From assembly GCA_009763385.1 (NCBI GenBank), contig CM019824.1, forward strand, positions 143,537,705-143,601,704: DNA of 64,000 nt. Reading direction: 5' to 3'. Origin of the DNA: Coix lacryma-jobi var. lacryma-jobi (Eukaryota; Streptophyta; Magnoliopsida; Poales; Poaceae). Positions 10,642-22,522 of the stretch are shown in pieces. Position 1 is the stretch's first letter, and the number at the start of each line of letters is the position of its first letter. The translations under genes and the position numbers were made by a program. The notes below the pieces were generated by a model that did no database searches, had not been told where the DNA came from, and was given only the letters and a program-made list of their open reading frames with translations.

Positions 10642-11036
10642 GGCCCTGTTTGGATGCGGCAACTAAACTTTAGTTGGCTAAATTTAGCTACTAGACATCC
10701 AAATAACTCAGCTAAAGTTTAGCTAGATTTAGCTATTTCAATGCAGCTAAAGTCAGCTAAAATTTAGCTGAGTCTATTAGCTGAAGCATCCAAACATCAA
10801 GCTAACATTTAGCTAAGAAACTTTTAGCTAGCTAAAGTCTTATACTTAAATTTTAGCTAGATAAATTTTAGTTGCATACATCAAACAGGGCCTAAAGCCA
10901 GCTAAAATTTAGCTGAGTCTATTAACTGAAACATCCAAACACCTAGCTAAAGTTTAGCTGAGAAACTTTTAGCTAGCTAAAGTTTTACGCTAAAATTTTA
11001 GCTAGCTAAATTTTAGTTGCATATCCAAACAGGGTC
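10642..11036. mobile_element. CCCTGTTTGG-type MITE with its right half tandemly duplicated
   Basis: The element begins GGCCCTGTTTGGATG and has an inverse terminus CATCAAACAGGGCC ending at 10892. Its right-hand 145 bp (10748-10892) is then repeated at 10893-11036, ending ATCCAAACAGGGTCC. The body is made of inverted TTTAGCTAGCTAAA-like motifs. It lies about 500 bp upstream of the NHL gene start codon, so it may sit in that gene's promoter. Confidence 0.7.
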
Positions 11037-11533
11037 CTAGCCGGGACCACCACAAAACCTCCCGCCCGCCCCACGGAACACGAGCAGATAGAGAGAGGAG
11101 CGAACGGTGCAGCGTCGAAGGCAGCAAGGCGGCGAGTAGTAACAGCAGCCAGCAGCGGCAGCGCCGCAGCGGCCAGCGGGCGTCTCTCGTGTCTCTCAGT
11201 CTCTCTGCAGTGCACCACGCTCCCCCTCCTCCCTCGTCGCTTTACTACGCCTTCTCTCTCTTGTCTCTTCCCTCCTTTTCCACCCGGCGACGGCGAGCGA
11301 GAACTGCCGGGCCCCAAAAGAGGCCGCATTCTTGGTGCTTTCTGAACCTTCTTTACTTTGTCCTCCAATGGCCTCGTCGCCCCCTTCACATCTCCTCCCT
11401 TCACCATAGGCGCAGCGCAGACACCTCTCCCCTCGCTCTGCTCCACCTCGCCCTGCAAGCTCCTCCCTTTCTCGCCTCTCAGGTTCTCGCTCTGTCTGTC
11501 AGCCCAGAGGCAGAGAAAGCAAGCAAGCAGGCA
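11037..11533 (+). promoter_or_regulatory. Proximal promoter and pyrimidine-rich 5' leader of the NHL gene
   Basis: Between the upstream MITE and the start codon lies a GC- and CT-rich segment with several CTCTCT/CCTCC tracts (11190-11480), as in many grass 5' leaders. No convincing TATA box was found, and the transcription start cannot be fixed from sequence. Several open frames run through this leader but show no conserved domain. Confidence 0.45.
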
Positions 11534-14500
11534 ATGGTGGCCGTGGCGGCGCCAGGACGAGCGGCGCTCTTCCTGGCCGTCGCGCTCCTGTTCGGCGCCT
11601 TCTTCCCGTCGGCGTCCGCCGCGTCCTCGTACCCCGCAAGTGAGCTCCTTTCGCGGCGCCACCACCACCGTCTGGTTCGCTTCGTTTCCTCCGCTGATTT
11701 TTTTTTTTCATTTTCCCGCGGCGGGTGACAGGGATTGCGGGCAGGCTCCTGTCCACCACGGCGTCGGCGGTGGCCAAGAAGCTGTGGTCGCTCAAATCGG
11801 CCGCCACCAAGACCGGTAATCGCCGGCCCGTCGCGTCGTCATTTCCCTCCTCCGATTCTCGGCTTATTCGTTCACTCGCTTTTTTCTCACCTGGTGTGCG
11901 GTGTGCCTGCTCCGGCTCAGCGACGGGGGCCGTGGCGGGGCGGTCCATGGTGCGGTACGAGGGCGGGTACGCGGTGGACACGGTGTTCGACGGCAGCAAG
12001 CTGGGGATCGAGCCGCACGCCGTCGAGATCACCCCCGCCGGCGACCTCCTCGTGCTCGACTCCATTAACAGCAACATCTACAGGGTCCAGCTGCCGCTGT
12101 CACCATGTGAGCACGCTCTGCATCCGACCAGTCCCCGTCCTTTTCAGTCTTTTCAGTCTTCATGGGATTCTGCTAATTGTGCTGCCTCCATCCATGATGT
12201 GAGGAGTTCTGGGTGGTTGGTAGTGACTGATGCTGCATGCTAGCTTCATCAAGCGCTGTTCCTCGATTGTGAAATGCCTGTTATTTTCTTCATTGCTAGT
12301 ATGGACAATATGACATGATAGTTCTTTGCGACCTTGCCACTTTCACTCCCCATGTTCGTGGAGTCATCGTTCAGTTTTCCCCCCTTCACTTCCCTTTTGT
12401 TTATGTACTGTTCATTTGCTTCCTCGGTTTTACATGTCAGAAGTCAAGCAAATAGACCATGACTTTCTGTTCAGCAGGAAAGAATTTTTGTATGAATTGG
12501 TTGCCTGAAATTGTTAGCAATATCACCGGTCTCATGGCACTAAAGGTAAGTATACCACTTTGAATTTTTACACAGCAACTTCACTGTGAGAATTGAGAAA
12601 TATCACTGCAACAAAATGACTTGTATTTTAGGATAGTGAAGTTGTCATTCATGATTTTTTTTTTTATCATGGGTTGCTTCCCAGATTATATCCAAGCAAT
12701 CCGATTCTGATGGATCTTCTGAAAATGGATCCAACAATGCAGATAGCAGACCAAAGCTCCTTGCTGGTTCTCCAGAAGGATTATCTGGCCATGTGGATGG
12801 AAGACTGCGAGAAGCGAGGATGAACCATCCTAAGGGGTTCACTGTGGATGATAAGGGCAACATTTATGTTGCAGACGCTATGAACATGGCAATAAGAAAG
12901 ATCAGTGATACAGGTAAGCTAAAATGGCCCATTCTGAGGTAGTCGACATGGCATTTTCTGGTCCCCCCAGGCACCCTCTGTTTGTTCTGTGGTTTTCCTG
13001 GAGCTTCTCCAGCACTTACTACTTGTGCCCAAAATTGCATCCCGAACGAGGTATGCTGTCAGTGTGCCCAAAAATTGCTTCTCCAGCAGTTATTTAGTAA
13101 TAGATACCTAGTGGAGATTGTGCTAAAAGGAAATCAAACCGGCTTTCTACTCTTGTCTCTTGATTAGCAATGTAGTTTGGTTCAAATTTCTACAACCATT
13201 TGACCTTCACTGTTGGTTTTTTGTTCAAATTCTTTTAGCACATTCATGTTTCTCTTGTAACTAATATCTTTCAGAATGAACTAATCTATTTACTTTCTTC
13301 AGTAGAGATTACCAATCTTCATGCTAATTGAATCTAGCTGTAGGTGAAATTTGTTTGGATCTTCTTCTGGAGCTATCTATTGTAAATATCCTTGTTTATT
13401 ATATTGTGGATTAAGTTCTTGACAAATTGTATTATAATATTTAGGGGTTACAACCATTGCTGGGGGAAAATCAATTAGAGGAGGGCACATAGATGGGCCC
13501 AGTGATGATGCAAAATTCTCAACTGATTTTGAGATCCAGTACGTCAGTAGTAGCTGCTCTCTCTTGGTCATTGATAGAGGAAACCAAGCAATTCGAGAGA
13601 TTCCACTCAACGATGATGACTGTGCATATCAGTATGAAGCTGGTTTTCCACTAGGTACATTGCACTTAACCTCTTCACTCGTATTACTTGACCATATTTT
13701 ACTTCTGCTCTGTAAAGGCAGCCATATGGACATATGGTCACTGCATTCCGTGCTCAAATAACATAGCAAAAATAAAAAATGAAAAGGAGCCTGAAAAAAT
13801 GAATAGTAATTACTTTTGATTTTGAATGCTCACAGGGTTTGCATTGCTTTGTGCTGCTGGTTTCTTTGGTTATATGCTTGCATTGCTCCAACGCCGGCTT
13901 TTAGGGATGGCATCAACAACAGATGTAAGTTTCTTTTTTTTAGTCTGTATCCCCTCCACCACCTCCTAATAACACCCCACACCCCCCAAAAAGAGAGAAG
14001 ACAAGGTGACATAGGTACATTTGCTGACAACAGGTAGAATTTATAACTAAAACTTTACCTTACAGGAACCTCAAGCGCCTCCAAGACCAAGCATGGCAAG
14101 TATCCCTCCATACCAGAAGCCTTTGAATCCTTATGTTCGTCAGCCATTCATCCCAAGAGAAGAAACTGCGAAACAGGAAAATGAAGAGGGGTTCTTCACC
14201 TCAGCTGGCAAACTCATCGGAGGTGCAAAATCATCCGTGGCTGAGATATTTGGTTTCAAGAAGAAGCGCCTGAGCGGCCCATACCATCAGCAGCAACGAA
14301 GAGCTAACCCTTGGCCAGTGCAAGAAAGCTATGCCATCCCACACGACGAACCACCACCTCCGGCACTGGACACAAGAGCACCAACCCCTCAGAAGAACTA
14401 CAGCATGATGACAAAGGAGCCCGAGAAGATCCACTACGTCCGCCATGGGCACCCGTATTTCAATAGCTGGGACAGTCACCGTCACCCTCAGCAGCAGCCG

Positions 14501-14755
14501 GACCAGCGACTGTATCACCAGCAGCAGCAGCACCTGCAGCAGCACAGGCAGTACTCTGCAGGCCCGCAGACATTCTACGAGCAGAGCTGTGAGGCTACAA
14601 ATGAGATCGTCTTTGGCGCGGTCCAGGAGGTGGACAGCAAGCGGCGCATGGTCGAGATCAAGGCCGTCAACTATGGAGACACATTCTATGAGCAGTATGG
14701 AATGCGGTACCGCAACAATTTCATCGGCTACAACAACAACAACAACAACTATTGA
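11534..14755 (+). CDS. NHL-repeat domain protein, membrane-anchored (seven exons, 511 aa)
   Basis: Exons by GT-AG boundaries are 11534-11639, 11732-11815, 11921-12106, 12743-12913, 13445-13654, 13836-13924 and 14066-14755. They sum to 1,536 nt with every phase consistent. Residues 1-30 form a hydrophobic signal/anchor (FLAVALLFGAFFPSASA). Residues about 75-240 hold NHL-type beta-propeller repeats, with motifs such as GDLLVLDSINSNIYRV, GNIYVADAMNMAIRKI and CSLLVIDRGNQAIREI. Exon 6 encodes one transmembrane helix (about 253-273). The 230-residue tail is Pro/Gln/His-rich and ends in an Asn run. This matches the plant family annotated as NHL domain-containing proteins, whose biochemical role is not established. 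The exon 4 acceptor at 12742 was chosen because it alone keeps frame and gives the family's SRPKLLAGSPEG junction. The intron before it is long and has an alternative acceptor near 12685. Confidence 0.9.
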
Positions 14756-15600
14756 ACAGCCTATCTATTTCTTTTAATTTTCCCTGCCCCCTTTTTTTTG
14801 CCTGTCTTAGTTACATGGTTAGATTTACTGGCTGTTTCCTTAGTTGCAATCCTCCACATTCCCTGTAACAAAAAATAGAAAGTGGAGGCAGCAGAAGCTA
14901 TCTCCTGTTTTGACTTGTACAATGGGGAAAGTGGGTTTTGGAAGTACATCGTGATTACATCTTCCTTAGTTTTATGGTTAAGATGTGCTGTGATTCCATG
15001 AAAGTATGCCTTCATGACCACCTGATCTACCAAGGCGGATAAGAACTAGTGGCATCTGAGAGCTGCCAAACTTGCCTTGCTGCATGCTGCTCTGGTGAGA
15101 GCTTCTATCTGCAGTCGCACCACACTGACTGCCACACAGACACAGGCACCTGTTCTTTGGATGCCGGTAGCATTTGGAACAGGTCGTGGATATCCCCGAG
15201 CGTCCTCCAGGCCTCGTGACGCCACTGAATGCGTTCACCTGTAGAGGACAATCAGGAGACACACAGACTGTGTGGACGGTGGTCAGATTTCAGAGCTGCG
15301 TGAACAGTTTTATGGCGCGAGGGTCGGGGCACCTGTGGCTGCGATCCTGTGATGACAAGCAGGACCTAATTTCCAAAATACACAGGTGGGTCCAGCACGG
15401 CAAATATGTAGGCTATCACATGAAAACAGGAGCCAATCAAGATGAAAAGTAGGATTACCTGCTGCCAGAGGTGGCTAAGCAGGATAAGTCTGCCCGTCAA
15501 GGAGCATTGTTAGCAGGAGTGTGGGCTACGGACAGTGCTATTCGTTTTTACGACGACTGATTTTAGTTCTGTGAGAGACAATAAATAGAAGTACGACTGA
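14756..15600 (+). other. Probable 3' UTR and downstream flank of the NHL gene
   Basis: The stop codon is followed by T-rich sequence. AATAAA occurs at 15580-15585, about 825 bp downstream, and could serve as a distal polyadenylation signal. Nearer A/T-rich near-upstream elements are equally possible. No coding sequence is supported in this stretch. Confidence 0.35.
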
Positions 15601-15615
15601 TAAAGTACGACCGAT

Positions 15616-15695
15616 AAGCTAGCTGATAAGGCTGACTACATCGTGAGTATATGACAAGCTAGCTGATAAGGCTGACTACATCGTGAGTATATGAC
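15616..15695. repeat. Tandem duplication of a 40-bp unit
   Basis: The unit beginning AAGCTAGCTGATAAGGCTG is present at 15616-15655 and 15656-15695 and appears identical, so it is a recent duplication. It sits between the two convergent host genes. Confidence 0.9.
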
Positions 15696-15952
15696 ATGTT
15701 TCTAATACCTAAGGTAAGCTTGATTCAGAATCAGCATGAAAACATCCCTGGAAAATTCGAGAGAAAATGGAACTGGTCGTTTTGTCATATGTTTCTTTTA
15801 ATATCTACAATGAGAAACATTGGAAATACCAAATATTAGAAATGCAAACTATATGGTGATCATATGTTTTTTAGTCTACAATGAGAAACACTGGAAATAC
15901 CTACATGGTGAAAGTAACCTTTTCAATCTGATTGAAGAACTGGTTCCTATCT

Positions 15953-16096
15953 CCTCCCTCCATTCCAAATTATAAGACATTTTGGATTTTCTAGATATAT
16001 TTTCATTATATATCTAGACATAGTGTATATCTAAGTGCATAGAAATGTTATGTATCTAAAAAAGCTAAAACATATTATAATTTGGAACAGAGGGGG
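15953..16096. mobile_element. Stowaway MITE (Tc1/Mariner type), 144 bp
   Basis: The left end CTCCCTCCATTCCAAATTAT and the right end ATAATTTGGAACAGAGGGGG are inverted repeats of the widespread grass CTCCCTCCGT family. TA follows the right end at 16097-16098. The A+T-rich middle can fold into a hairpin. The element lies just downstream of the stop codon of the EamA gene and may be in its 3' UTR. Confidence 0.85.
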
Positions 16097-16297
16097 TACA
16101 TCATAATTCAGCATAAATGTGTGTTGGGTCAACCAGAGAGCTTCGGTTCCCTGCACTACTGCCTACCAGTGTCATAACATTTGTTGGATTTCTTTGTACT
16201 GACATGCCTGCTATTGCTAGGTTATTAACTAGGCTATATATAAAAAAGGTTGCTTCATCATGAACTACAACTTGCTTCATCTTCTGTACTATGTTCA

Positions 16298-19028
16298 TTA
16301 ACTGTTCATCTGGTAATTGTCTCCTCTAGATACATCTGGAATTGATCCAAATATCTGAACCATCAAGCTGCCAGCTGAAAGAAAAAAGAACCAATCAACT
16401 TCTATATTTAAAACCATGAAGCTACTGCAGAAAAAAAAATAAAGACCAAGGCTCAAGGTCAGCTTCTATATCTAAAGTTTTAAACCCATCAAGGTACTGG
16501 CAGAAAAAAAAATCAAATGATCAAGGAGTCAAGATGAAAGCTTCTCATTTTGAGAGCTTCTTCAACAATTAAACATAAAAAAATACTGTGAATGGAAATT
16601 TATGATCCATAATGCCACTGACAACATGGTAAATACGTTTTTACCTATGATGAAAATAGCCCCGACAAATCCTGTCGCGCCCCATCTCTCACCGAGCATT
16701 CCCCATGCAAAAGCAGCACCCCATACAGGTTCCAGACCATAAATAATTGCAGTTTCTGTAGCTGATACATCACGCATAGCAGCCACCTGAAAGAAAAAAG
16801 GAGAGAAATTCCAAAAAATTGGCAGTGATAACAAAAACGACCTCATCCAAGAGAATAGTTGATCTGATGGCAACAAAACTAACCTCTACCCATAAACAAA
16901 ACGCAGTTGACAATATGCCTGTGTATAGAATTGCTGGCCAAGGAAACAACATCACCATACCAAATAACTCCGATGGTGGCCATGTTTTGAAATTCCAGTT
17001 TTGCACATTTCGTGTGAAGCATTTAAAAATATATGATGCTGCTGAAAGGATTGCTACAACAAACACCTGGTTTTACACTTGTTTAAGAACCTTGTCAAGA
17101 GGAACAGAAAAGAACTTGCATAACTGTGGTAATGAGTCTTAGTCAGAATACTAACCTCACATCCAACAAGAGTTAAGAAATTTTCTTTCTTTATATTTCT
17201 GGAAATATGCTCAGTTCTGAGCATATGAATAGCAAAAGAAAAGGCGCTCACCAGGTTCAGAAGATCACCAACCTGATGGAAGCAGATGATGAGATCATGA
17301 GAACATCAATCAATATGGCAGGTGTAATCCCTAGTGGTGTAGTTCTCAAAATATTCAAATTGCTAAAGCAGCTATATAATTAGTTAAAACTTTTGAGGAC
17401 AACAGTAACCTTGACAGAGCACACAGCACAGTGTCATAGGCCATAAGACAAGCAGACAAAAGGTCCAGACAAACATGTTAACCTGTCCATGTAGATAATC
17501 CGACTTACACATGGTGGAGGACCACTTAGCTCCAGCATAGCAACACCAAGAAGTGATAAAAATGCTCCAAACCATGTATGAGCAGGTACTTCTGCTCCAA
17601 TAAGACCATCCAAGAAAGGGACAATGATCACCTGCAGCAATTTGAATAAAGAATACTGATGCGATCATATTCATATGTTTTAGGGAAGGCATTGTTGTAG
17701 AGTTCTTGAGAAAGAGTTCTTACAGTGAGCGCAGAAATGAAAGATGTGCGCCCAGCATCAGCTGTAACTAACCCCATAGCCTGAGCCAGGTAGGCCAAGC
17801 TTACCCAAATGCCCAACTCTAGTCCTCTAAAAAAGATTTGCATATCCCTCAGCGATTTTAGTAACAGTGGCACAAAAGGGATGGCTGCTATAGTGAACCT
17901 TAACATATTGAAAAGTTCAGGGTCTAAAAGAGCCTCCGCCTGTTTCACAACTGAAATGTTGCTAGCTGAAAGAAACAAATTGAGTCTTAGCTGAATATGT
18001 AAGAGCCAATTCAGCGTGCAGAGTAACTACTTGAGCTAGTTCAAATACAAAGGAGTCTCCTTTAAGGAAATCCTTATTAGAAACACACACGCACACACAA
18101 AACAGATGATAAGGTAATGCAACTTTTGCATGCTGATTACTATGTGTTGAAAAGTTATGTATATCTGTATGTTTTTCGCTCAGCATTATTAAAATGCATC
18201 ATTATTGTACATATAAGAAATGTAAACTGAACCAAATAAAACCTTTTATGCTGACACCACAAAAGATGAAATGGAAACGAAGTGACGACATCATTCAGCA
18301 AAAGGATCAATGGACAATTTTACCAAAAGGAATGTCCCGCAAAAGCTCACACGAATGAAGCCTGTAGTAGGATTGCCATTCATATAGGTAAATTTGATTT
18401 GATGACTACATTAATCCCCAGAGAAAAAAATCCACTCACGAAAATTATATCCACGGCAAAATTTGAGCACAGAAGAAACAACCCCCACCCCAAACCCACC
18501 CCACCATTTTCTTGTCAACCATAACATCGAACAGGTGAGATGCAAACATAAACGACCTGTTCGTCTCAAGAAGGAGAGGCTCTGTACGACCGTACCAAAT
18601 ATAAGGGTGACCAGGTTGAGTAGTACGAGGCTCCGGGCCTTCCTGGGCACCGAAGACGCCACCTTCCGCCACGCAGCGCGCGCCCTCCGCCTCGCCGACC
18701 ACAGGGCCGCCCGCGGGGGTGATTGGTCCTCAGTTACAGTTTCAGGGCCAGCGGACTCGCGCATTCCTGGCGGCACCGCCTTCCACCTCCCGATTTCATC
18801 CGGCGGCTTATTCTTCGATGAGCCCTTCGCGGGAGGGACTGGGAATTGGGAATCCCTGGACGGAGAGCCGGAGGAGGCAGCGGCCGACGGCCGAAGGAGA
18901 TGCCGCCGTCCTGATGAAGTCGTCGCGGGGATGCGGGGGCGAGGGCGGATGAGAGGAGCACCTGGTGGTCCTCGTTGAAGGCAGGGGCGCCATGGACGGG
19001 AAGAGCTCGGATGCTTGGGAAGGAACAT
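16298..19028 (-). CDS. EamA/DMT-family transporter, probably plastid-targeted (seven exons, 438 aa)
   Basis: Minus-strand exons are 19028-18596, 17965-17724, 17631-17509, 17272-17156, 17066-16884, 16786-16645 and 16374-16298. All have GT-AG introns and consistent phase (1,317 nt). Residues 1-115 are Ser/Arg/Pro-rich and look like a chloroplast transit peptide. The rest is a polytopic membrane protein with two EamA halves. The first holds VLLNLVTLIFASNISVVKQ, the GLVTADAGRTSFISALTVI loop and GAFLSLLGVAMLEL. The second holds PAILYTGILSTAFCLWVEV and ETAIIYGLEPVWGAAFAWGM. The family (drug/metabolite transporter superfamily) exports small molecules; the substrate here is unknown. The start codon is uncertain: 19028 is the most upstream in-frame ATG I support, and a neighbouring frame also starts with a plausible transit sequence near 18990. 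The gene is convergent with the NHL gene. Confidence 0.85.
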
Positions 19029-19182
19029 CTAGCCGGAGCCTGGAGGAGATGGTTCCGGAAGGTGGCGATGCGCGAGTCGGGCAGGCGAGTAGGAAGACCT
19101 GTGAGCGGCCCAGAGAAGACGAGGATACTGTTTCGGGCCACCACATGCTGCGGCCCAAAATGAAGAGGAAGAACTCGAGTAA

Positions 19183-20180
19183 GAGCATCTCAACAACGTG
19201 ATAAAATTGACTTGTCAAATGACAAGTTACTAAATTATATAGCAAAAAAAAGTTCTCTCTTTGATAACTTGCTATTCTAACTTAGTAAACTTTTGTATCT
19301 GTCTAAACATAAAAGAAAAATACTTTTGCATCAAAGAGTTCTATTTACGTGTTGGGACCTTCTCTTCTTCACGGAGAGAGCACGAGACGCCGACGAGTGA
19401 GCGAATTCATCGGACTTGTCGTCGTTGTTGGACACTGGGCACGGGTGGCCATGGTCGCCGCCGCAGACTTCCACGAGTCCCTGAAGAAGGCGGACGACTC
19501 CGACGACTCGCTGTACCGCGACCCCTCGTGGGGGACTGAGAGACCCCACAACGACTGCCCTGATGACTTGGCGTGATGCTTCAGCCAGGCCAGCATGTCC
19601 TTTTCTTAGCACTGGAACTCGTTGATGCCAACATGTACTTCAGCAGGGCTGCACGACAGCCCAGGACATCGGTAGCTCCACGCCATCGATGCCGAGCAGC
19701 TTGAGCGCACGTAGCGCCGCCGGGACGGCCCTGGGGCGGCTCACGCCGCGGCCGTCGGAGACCACCGCGTCTGCGGGGAGGCCCACAAACAACCTCACTG
19801 CTGTGCCCTCCTCTTCCTCGTCCTCCGCTGCTCGCTCGACGACGGCCTCCGTGCCCTGCTCCTCGGAGATGACCGGCCACACGAGGCCCGGTAGGCTACT
19901 GCTGCTAGCCCGAACAGCCCCGCCGACCACACACCGCGCCACGCCGAACCGGACGACGCAAGCCGTGGCCAGCCAGCGAGGCGCCCCCCACGCACTGCCA
20001 CCTCGCAGCCAGCGATAGCAAGCAGAGACCGCGCGCGGAAATTTCCGCGTGCGAGACCCCTCGATGGGCAAGTCTGCATAAATAGCAAGTTTGTCTGAGG
20101 AGTTGTTGGAGAGGTATTTTTGTGTTTTTGCTGAATTTACAAGAATATCAACTTGATTTGAGGAGTTCTTGGAGATACTC
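19183..20180. mobile_element. TIR element with captured gene DNA (Pack-type, PIF/Harbinger-like ends)
   Basis: The left end GAGCATCTCAACAACGTG and the inverse of the right end (GAGTATCTCCAAGAACTCC) are terminal inverted repeats of the GAGCATCTCCAA type, and the similarity continues inward for tens of bases. Flanking triplets are TAA (19180-19182) and TCA (20181-20183), compatible with a mutated 3-bp TNA duplication. A+T-rich arms enclose a GC-rich interior (about 19380-20060) that carries beta-amylase pieces. It has no transposase, so it would be non-autonomous. Its left end is about 155 bp upstream of the EamA start codon. Confidence 0.65.
19455..20000 (-). pseudogene. Beta-amylase gene fragments (plastid, BAM9/BAM3-like), captured and broken
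   Basis: On the minus strand, about 19870-19655 encodes VRLFVGLPADAVVSDGRG, SRPRAVPAALRALKLLGID and GVELPMSWAV. This is the start of the glycosyl hydrolase family 14 barrel, preceded by an acidic linker typical of plastid isoforms. After a frame change, about 19645-19470 encodes VGINEFQC, then MLAWLKHHAKSSGQSLWGLS and SSESSAFFRDSWKSAA. These match a region far downstream in beta-amylases (usual form about LKxHAExxGxPLWGLSGPHD). The central catalytic part is missing and there are stops and frameshifts, so no enzyme can be made. The two pieces fused in one element suggest capture followed by internal deletion. The isoform assignment is less certain than the family. Confidence 0.7.
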
Positions 20181-21619
20181 TCAGAGATCTTATACATATT
20201 AAATTAAACTTTTTCTTCGATCACACAAAAAATTTGCGCATCTTTGTATTAAGACAGAAAAAATATTTAATACAATACGTCTTAGCAGTGCTCTAGAAGT
20301 CAATCAGTTATACATGAATGCTCGGATCTTCCCTAATGTACCACAAGGTACACTATTACATTAGATAAAGATCAACCAAAATTGTGACACCGGCTAGGAG
20401 GCCTATCCCCGATCCGAGCGACACCGGTTGCACGGGCCACGTCACCGTCTGGTGGGAACAAATCTCGTAGCACCTACATATTAGAGTCACCACTGAACAT
20501 TTCGTCTTACTCTTTTTGCCAACAAAAACAGAGATGACATCTCGTTGGTTAGTCCCATGCGCTTCTATAAATGTTCAAAACTATCATTAAGGTATTTCTT
20601 AATGGCATTGCTAACCTAGCGATGATGCTAAGAAATACCAACAACCATTCCTTTCTCAATCATATTGATTGACTGGTTCATCATTTGGTGATATTAGGAA
20701 GATCCAAGTGCATTGCATGAGTGTGTTCATCCTCTATTGTATTTCTTAGCGGTATCACTAGGGTTGACCATCATCTCCCGCAATAGTGCAAAAAATGTTT
20801 GTCGCATTTCTTAGCAGCGTCACTAGGGTTGGCTGTCATCCCCCGCATCGGCACCAGAAATGTGGGTTGGCATTCCATAACAACATACGCCAAGTATGGT
20901 GGTTCCTAGTGATACATCCAAGAAACACATTGTCGACCCCAAGCGTAGTCACTAGAGTTAGACATTTGATATCGGTGCTGAAGTGCAATGGCACTTTATA
21001 TACCAAGATGGATAACGTTAGTGGCAACTTGGAGGTCGATCTGGTAAAACATAACATTTACAGACAAGGTCCGCAAGCGCACGAAATTATTGTTGTAGCA
21101 TTTCACCCGGAAGTATTCTGGGTATCGTTATTTATATTTTCCCATGGAAAGGCAAGATGTAAAGACTCTAAATATACTCATGACTAGATATGATACTTGC
21201 ATAATTAACCAATTGATTATAGGAGGGGTAAACCATGATTTGTATACAGTGGACACACGTGCATCGCAAAGCTTCTACATAGGGAGATAGAAGAAAGAAT
21301 AAACTACTAAGGAGCATATGATCTTACATAGTCATGTCATTGAATATAAGCATACATACATTGATCAAAGTTAAGATTAACACTAGGCATTTACCCATCC
21401 CCTCGTACCCGAGAACCATACTCACATACTAGGAGAACACTTGCACCACCTCGGGTCCTCGACCCTATGGATCGGCATGAGAAGGGCACAAGCATACCCG
21501 AAGGCAAGATAAAACACCATCCAACACTTAATATTAAGTTAATTAGAATCAAAGCATGATGAATTATGAACAATATTCTAATCATGATGAACAAGATGCT
21601 AGAACTATGAGCTAGTTCT
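20181..21619. other. No gene; degenerate repeats of an ATTTCTTAGC...CACTAGGGTTG motif
   Basis: Related segments start at 20741 and 20816 (ATTTCTTAGC, then TCACTAGGGTTGRC). A weaker third copy lies near 20942, and an inverted GGTATTTCTTA...TAAGAAATACC pair at about 20593-20640. This looks like the subterminal part of an unidentified transposon. The rest, up to the CACTA insertion, is anonymous. The sequence resumes at 26917-27083 and after 40701. Confidence 0.4.
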
Positions 21620-22522
21620 CACTACTACAAAAACGAATTACCGCAGCGTTGCTCTTTTGGTCTCGGTGGCGGACATTTTTTTTGTCCGCTGCGGTAAATC
21701 CCACGATTTACCGCAGCGGACACTTTTGATTTACCGTGGCGGCCAACTTTTGCCCGCTGCGGTAAATCGATTTACCGCAGCGGGCATCTTAAGATGTCCG
21801 CTGCGGAAAATAGCTATTTACCGCAGCGGATCGGTAAATCGATTTACCGCAGCGGGCATATTAAGATGTCCGCTGCGGTAAATCGATTTATTTTCCACAG
21901 CGGACATCTTGGTTAAGACGAGCCCAGACGAGGCCCAATAGCTGTCCTTCGTATAAAAACAAGGAGTAGAGTTTTGTTCACACATCCCGCAGCCGCAGTC
22001 AGTCCTCCCTCTCCATCTCTCTCTCTCTCTCTTGCTGAGGACGTTGGGTGCCCTCCACTCCTCGTCCAAGCAGCCGACCGACGGGTCCGTGGCGGCGTAG
22101 GCGAGGTGGCGTGGCACGGCCTCTCCTCACCGGCGGACCAAGGTGGAGGTCGGTGGCCCAGTGGCGGCGGCAGCAGGGCGATAGAGGCTGAGGCTGGCCG
22201 GATCTGGTGTGTACTTCGATCATCTCCCTCTTCCTCTCTCCAACTCCCTCTTCCTATCTCTCCATCTCCATCACTCCTACCTCCCATGGCTAGATCCGAC
22301 GCGAACGGTGGAGGTCGGTCCAGATCCGACAAGGCGGAGGCAGGTCCAGATCCAGCGGACCCAGCTCCCTCCTCCCGACAGCAGTGACGGTGGAGGAGCG
22401 CGACGGTGGGCTCAGTCCGGTGGAGGGACCTGTCGACGAACTCGATCCGGTGGCGGGGCTCGTGGATCCGGCGTTCGGACTCGTAGATCCATGACGACGG
22501 CGGTGGTATAGCGTCATGGGGT

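Noticed and set aside
11189..12243. Long overlapping open frames in the leader and first introns of the NHL gene
   Set aside because: They read through the leader and introns 1-3 in GC-rich sequence; the spliced gene model explains the region with consistent phase.
18463..18978. Plus-strand open frame opposite EamA exon 1
   Set aside because: Antisense shadow of a GC-rich transit-peptide exon with no domain.
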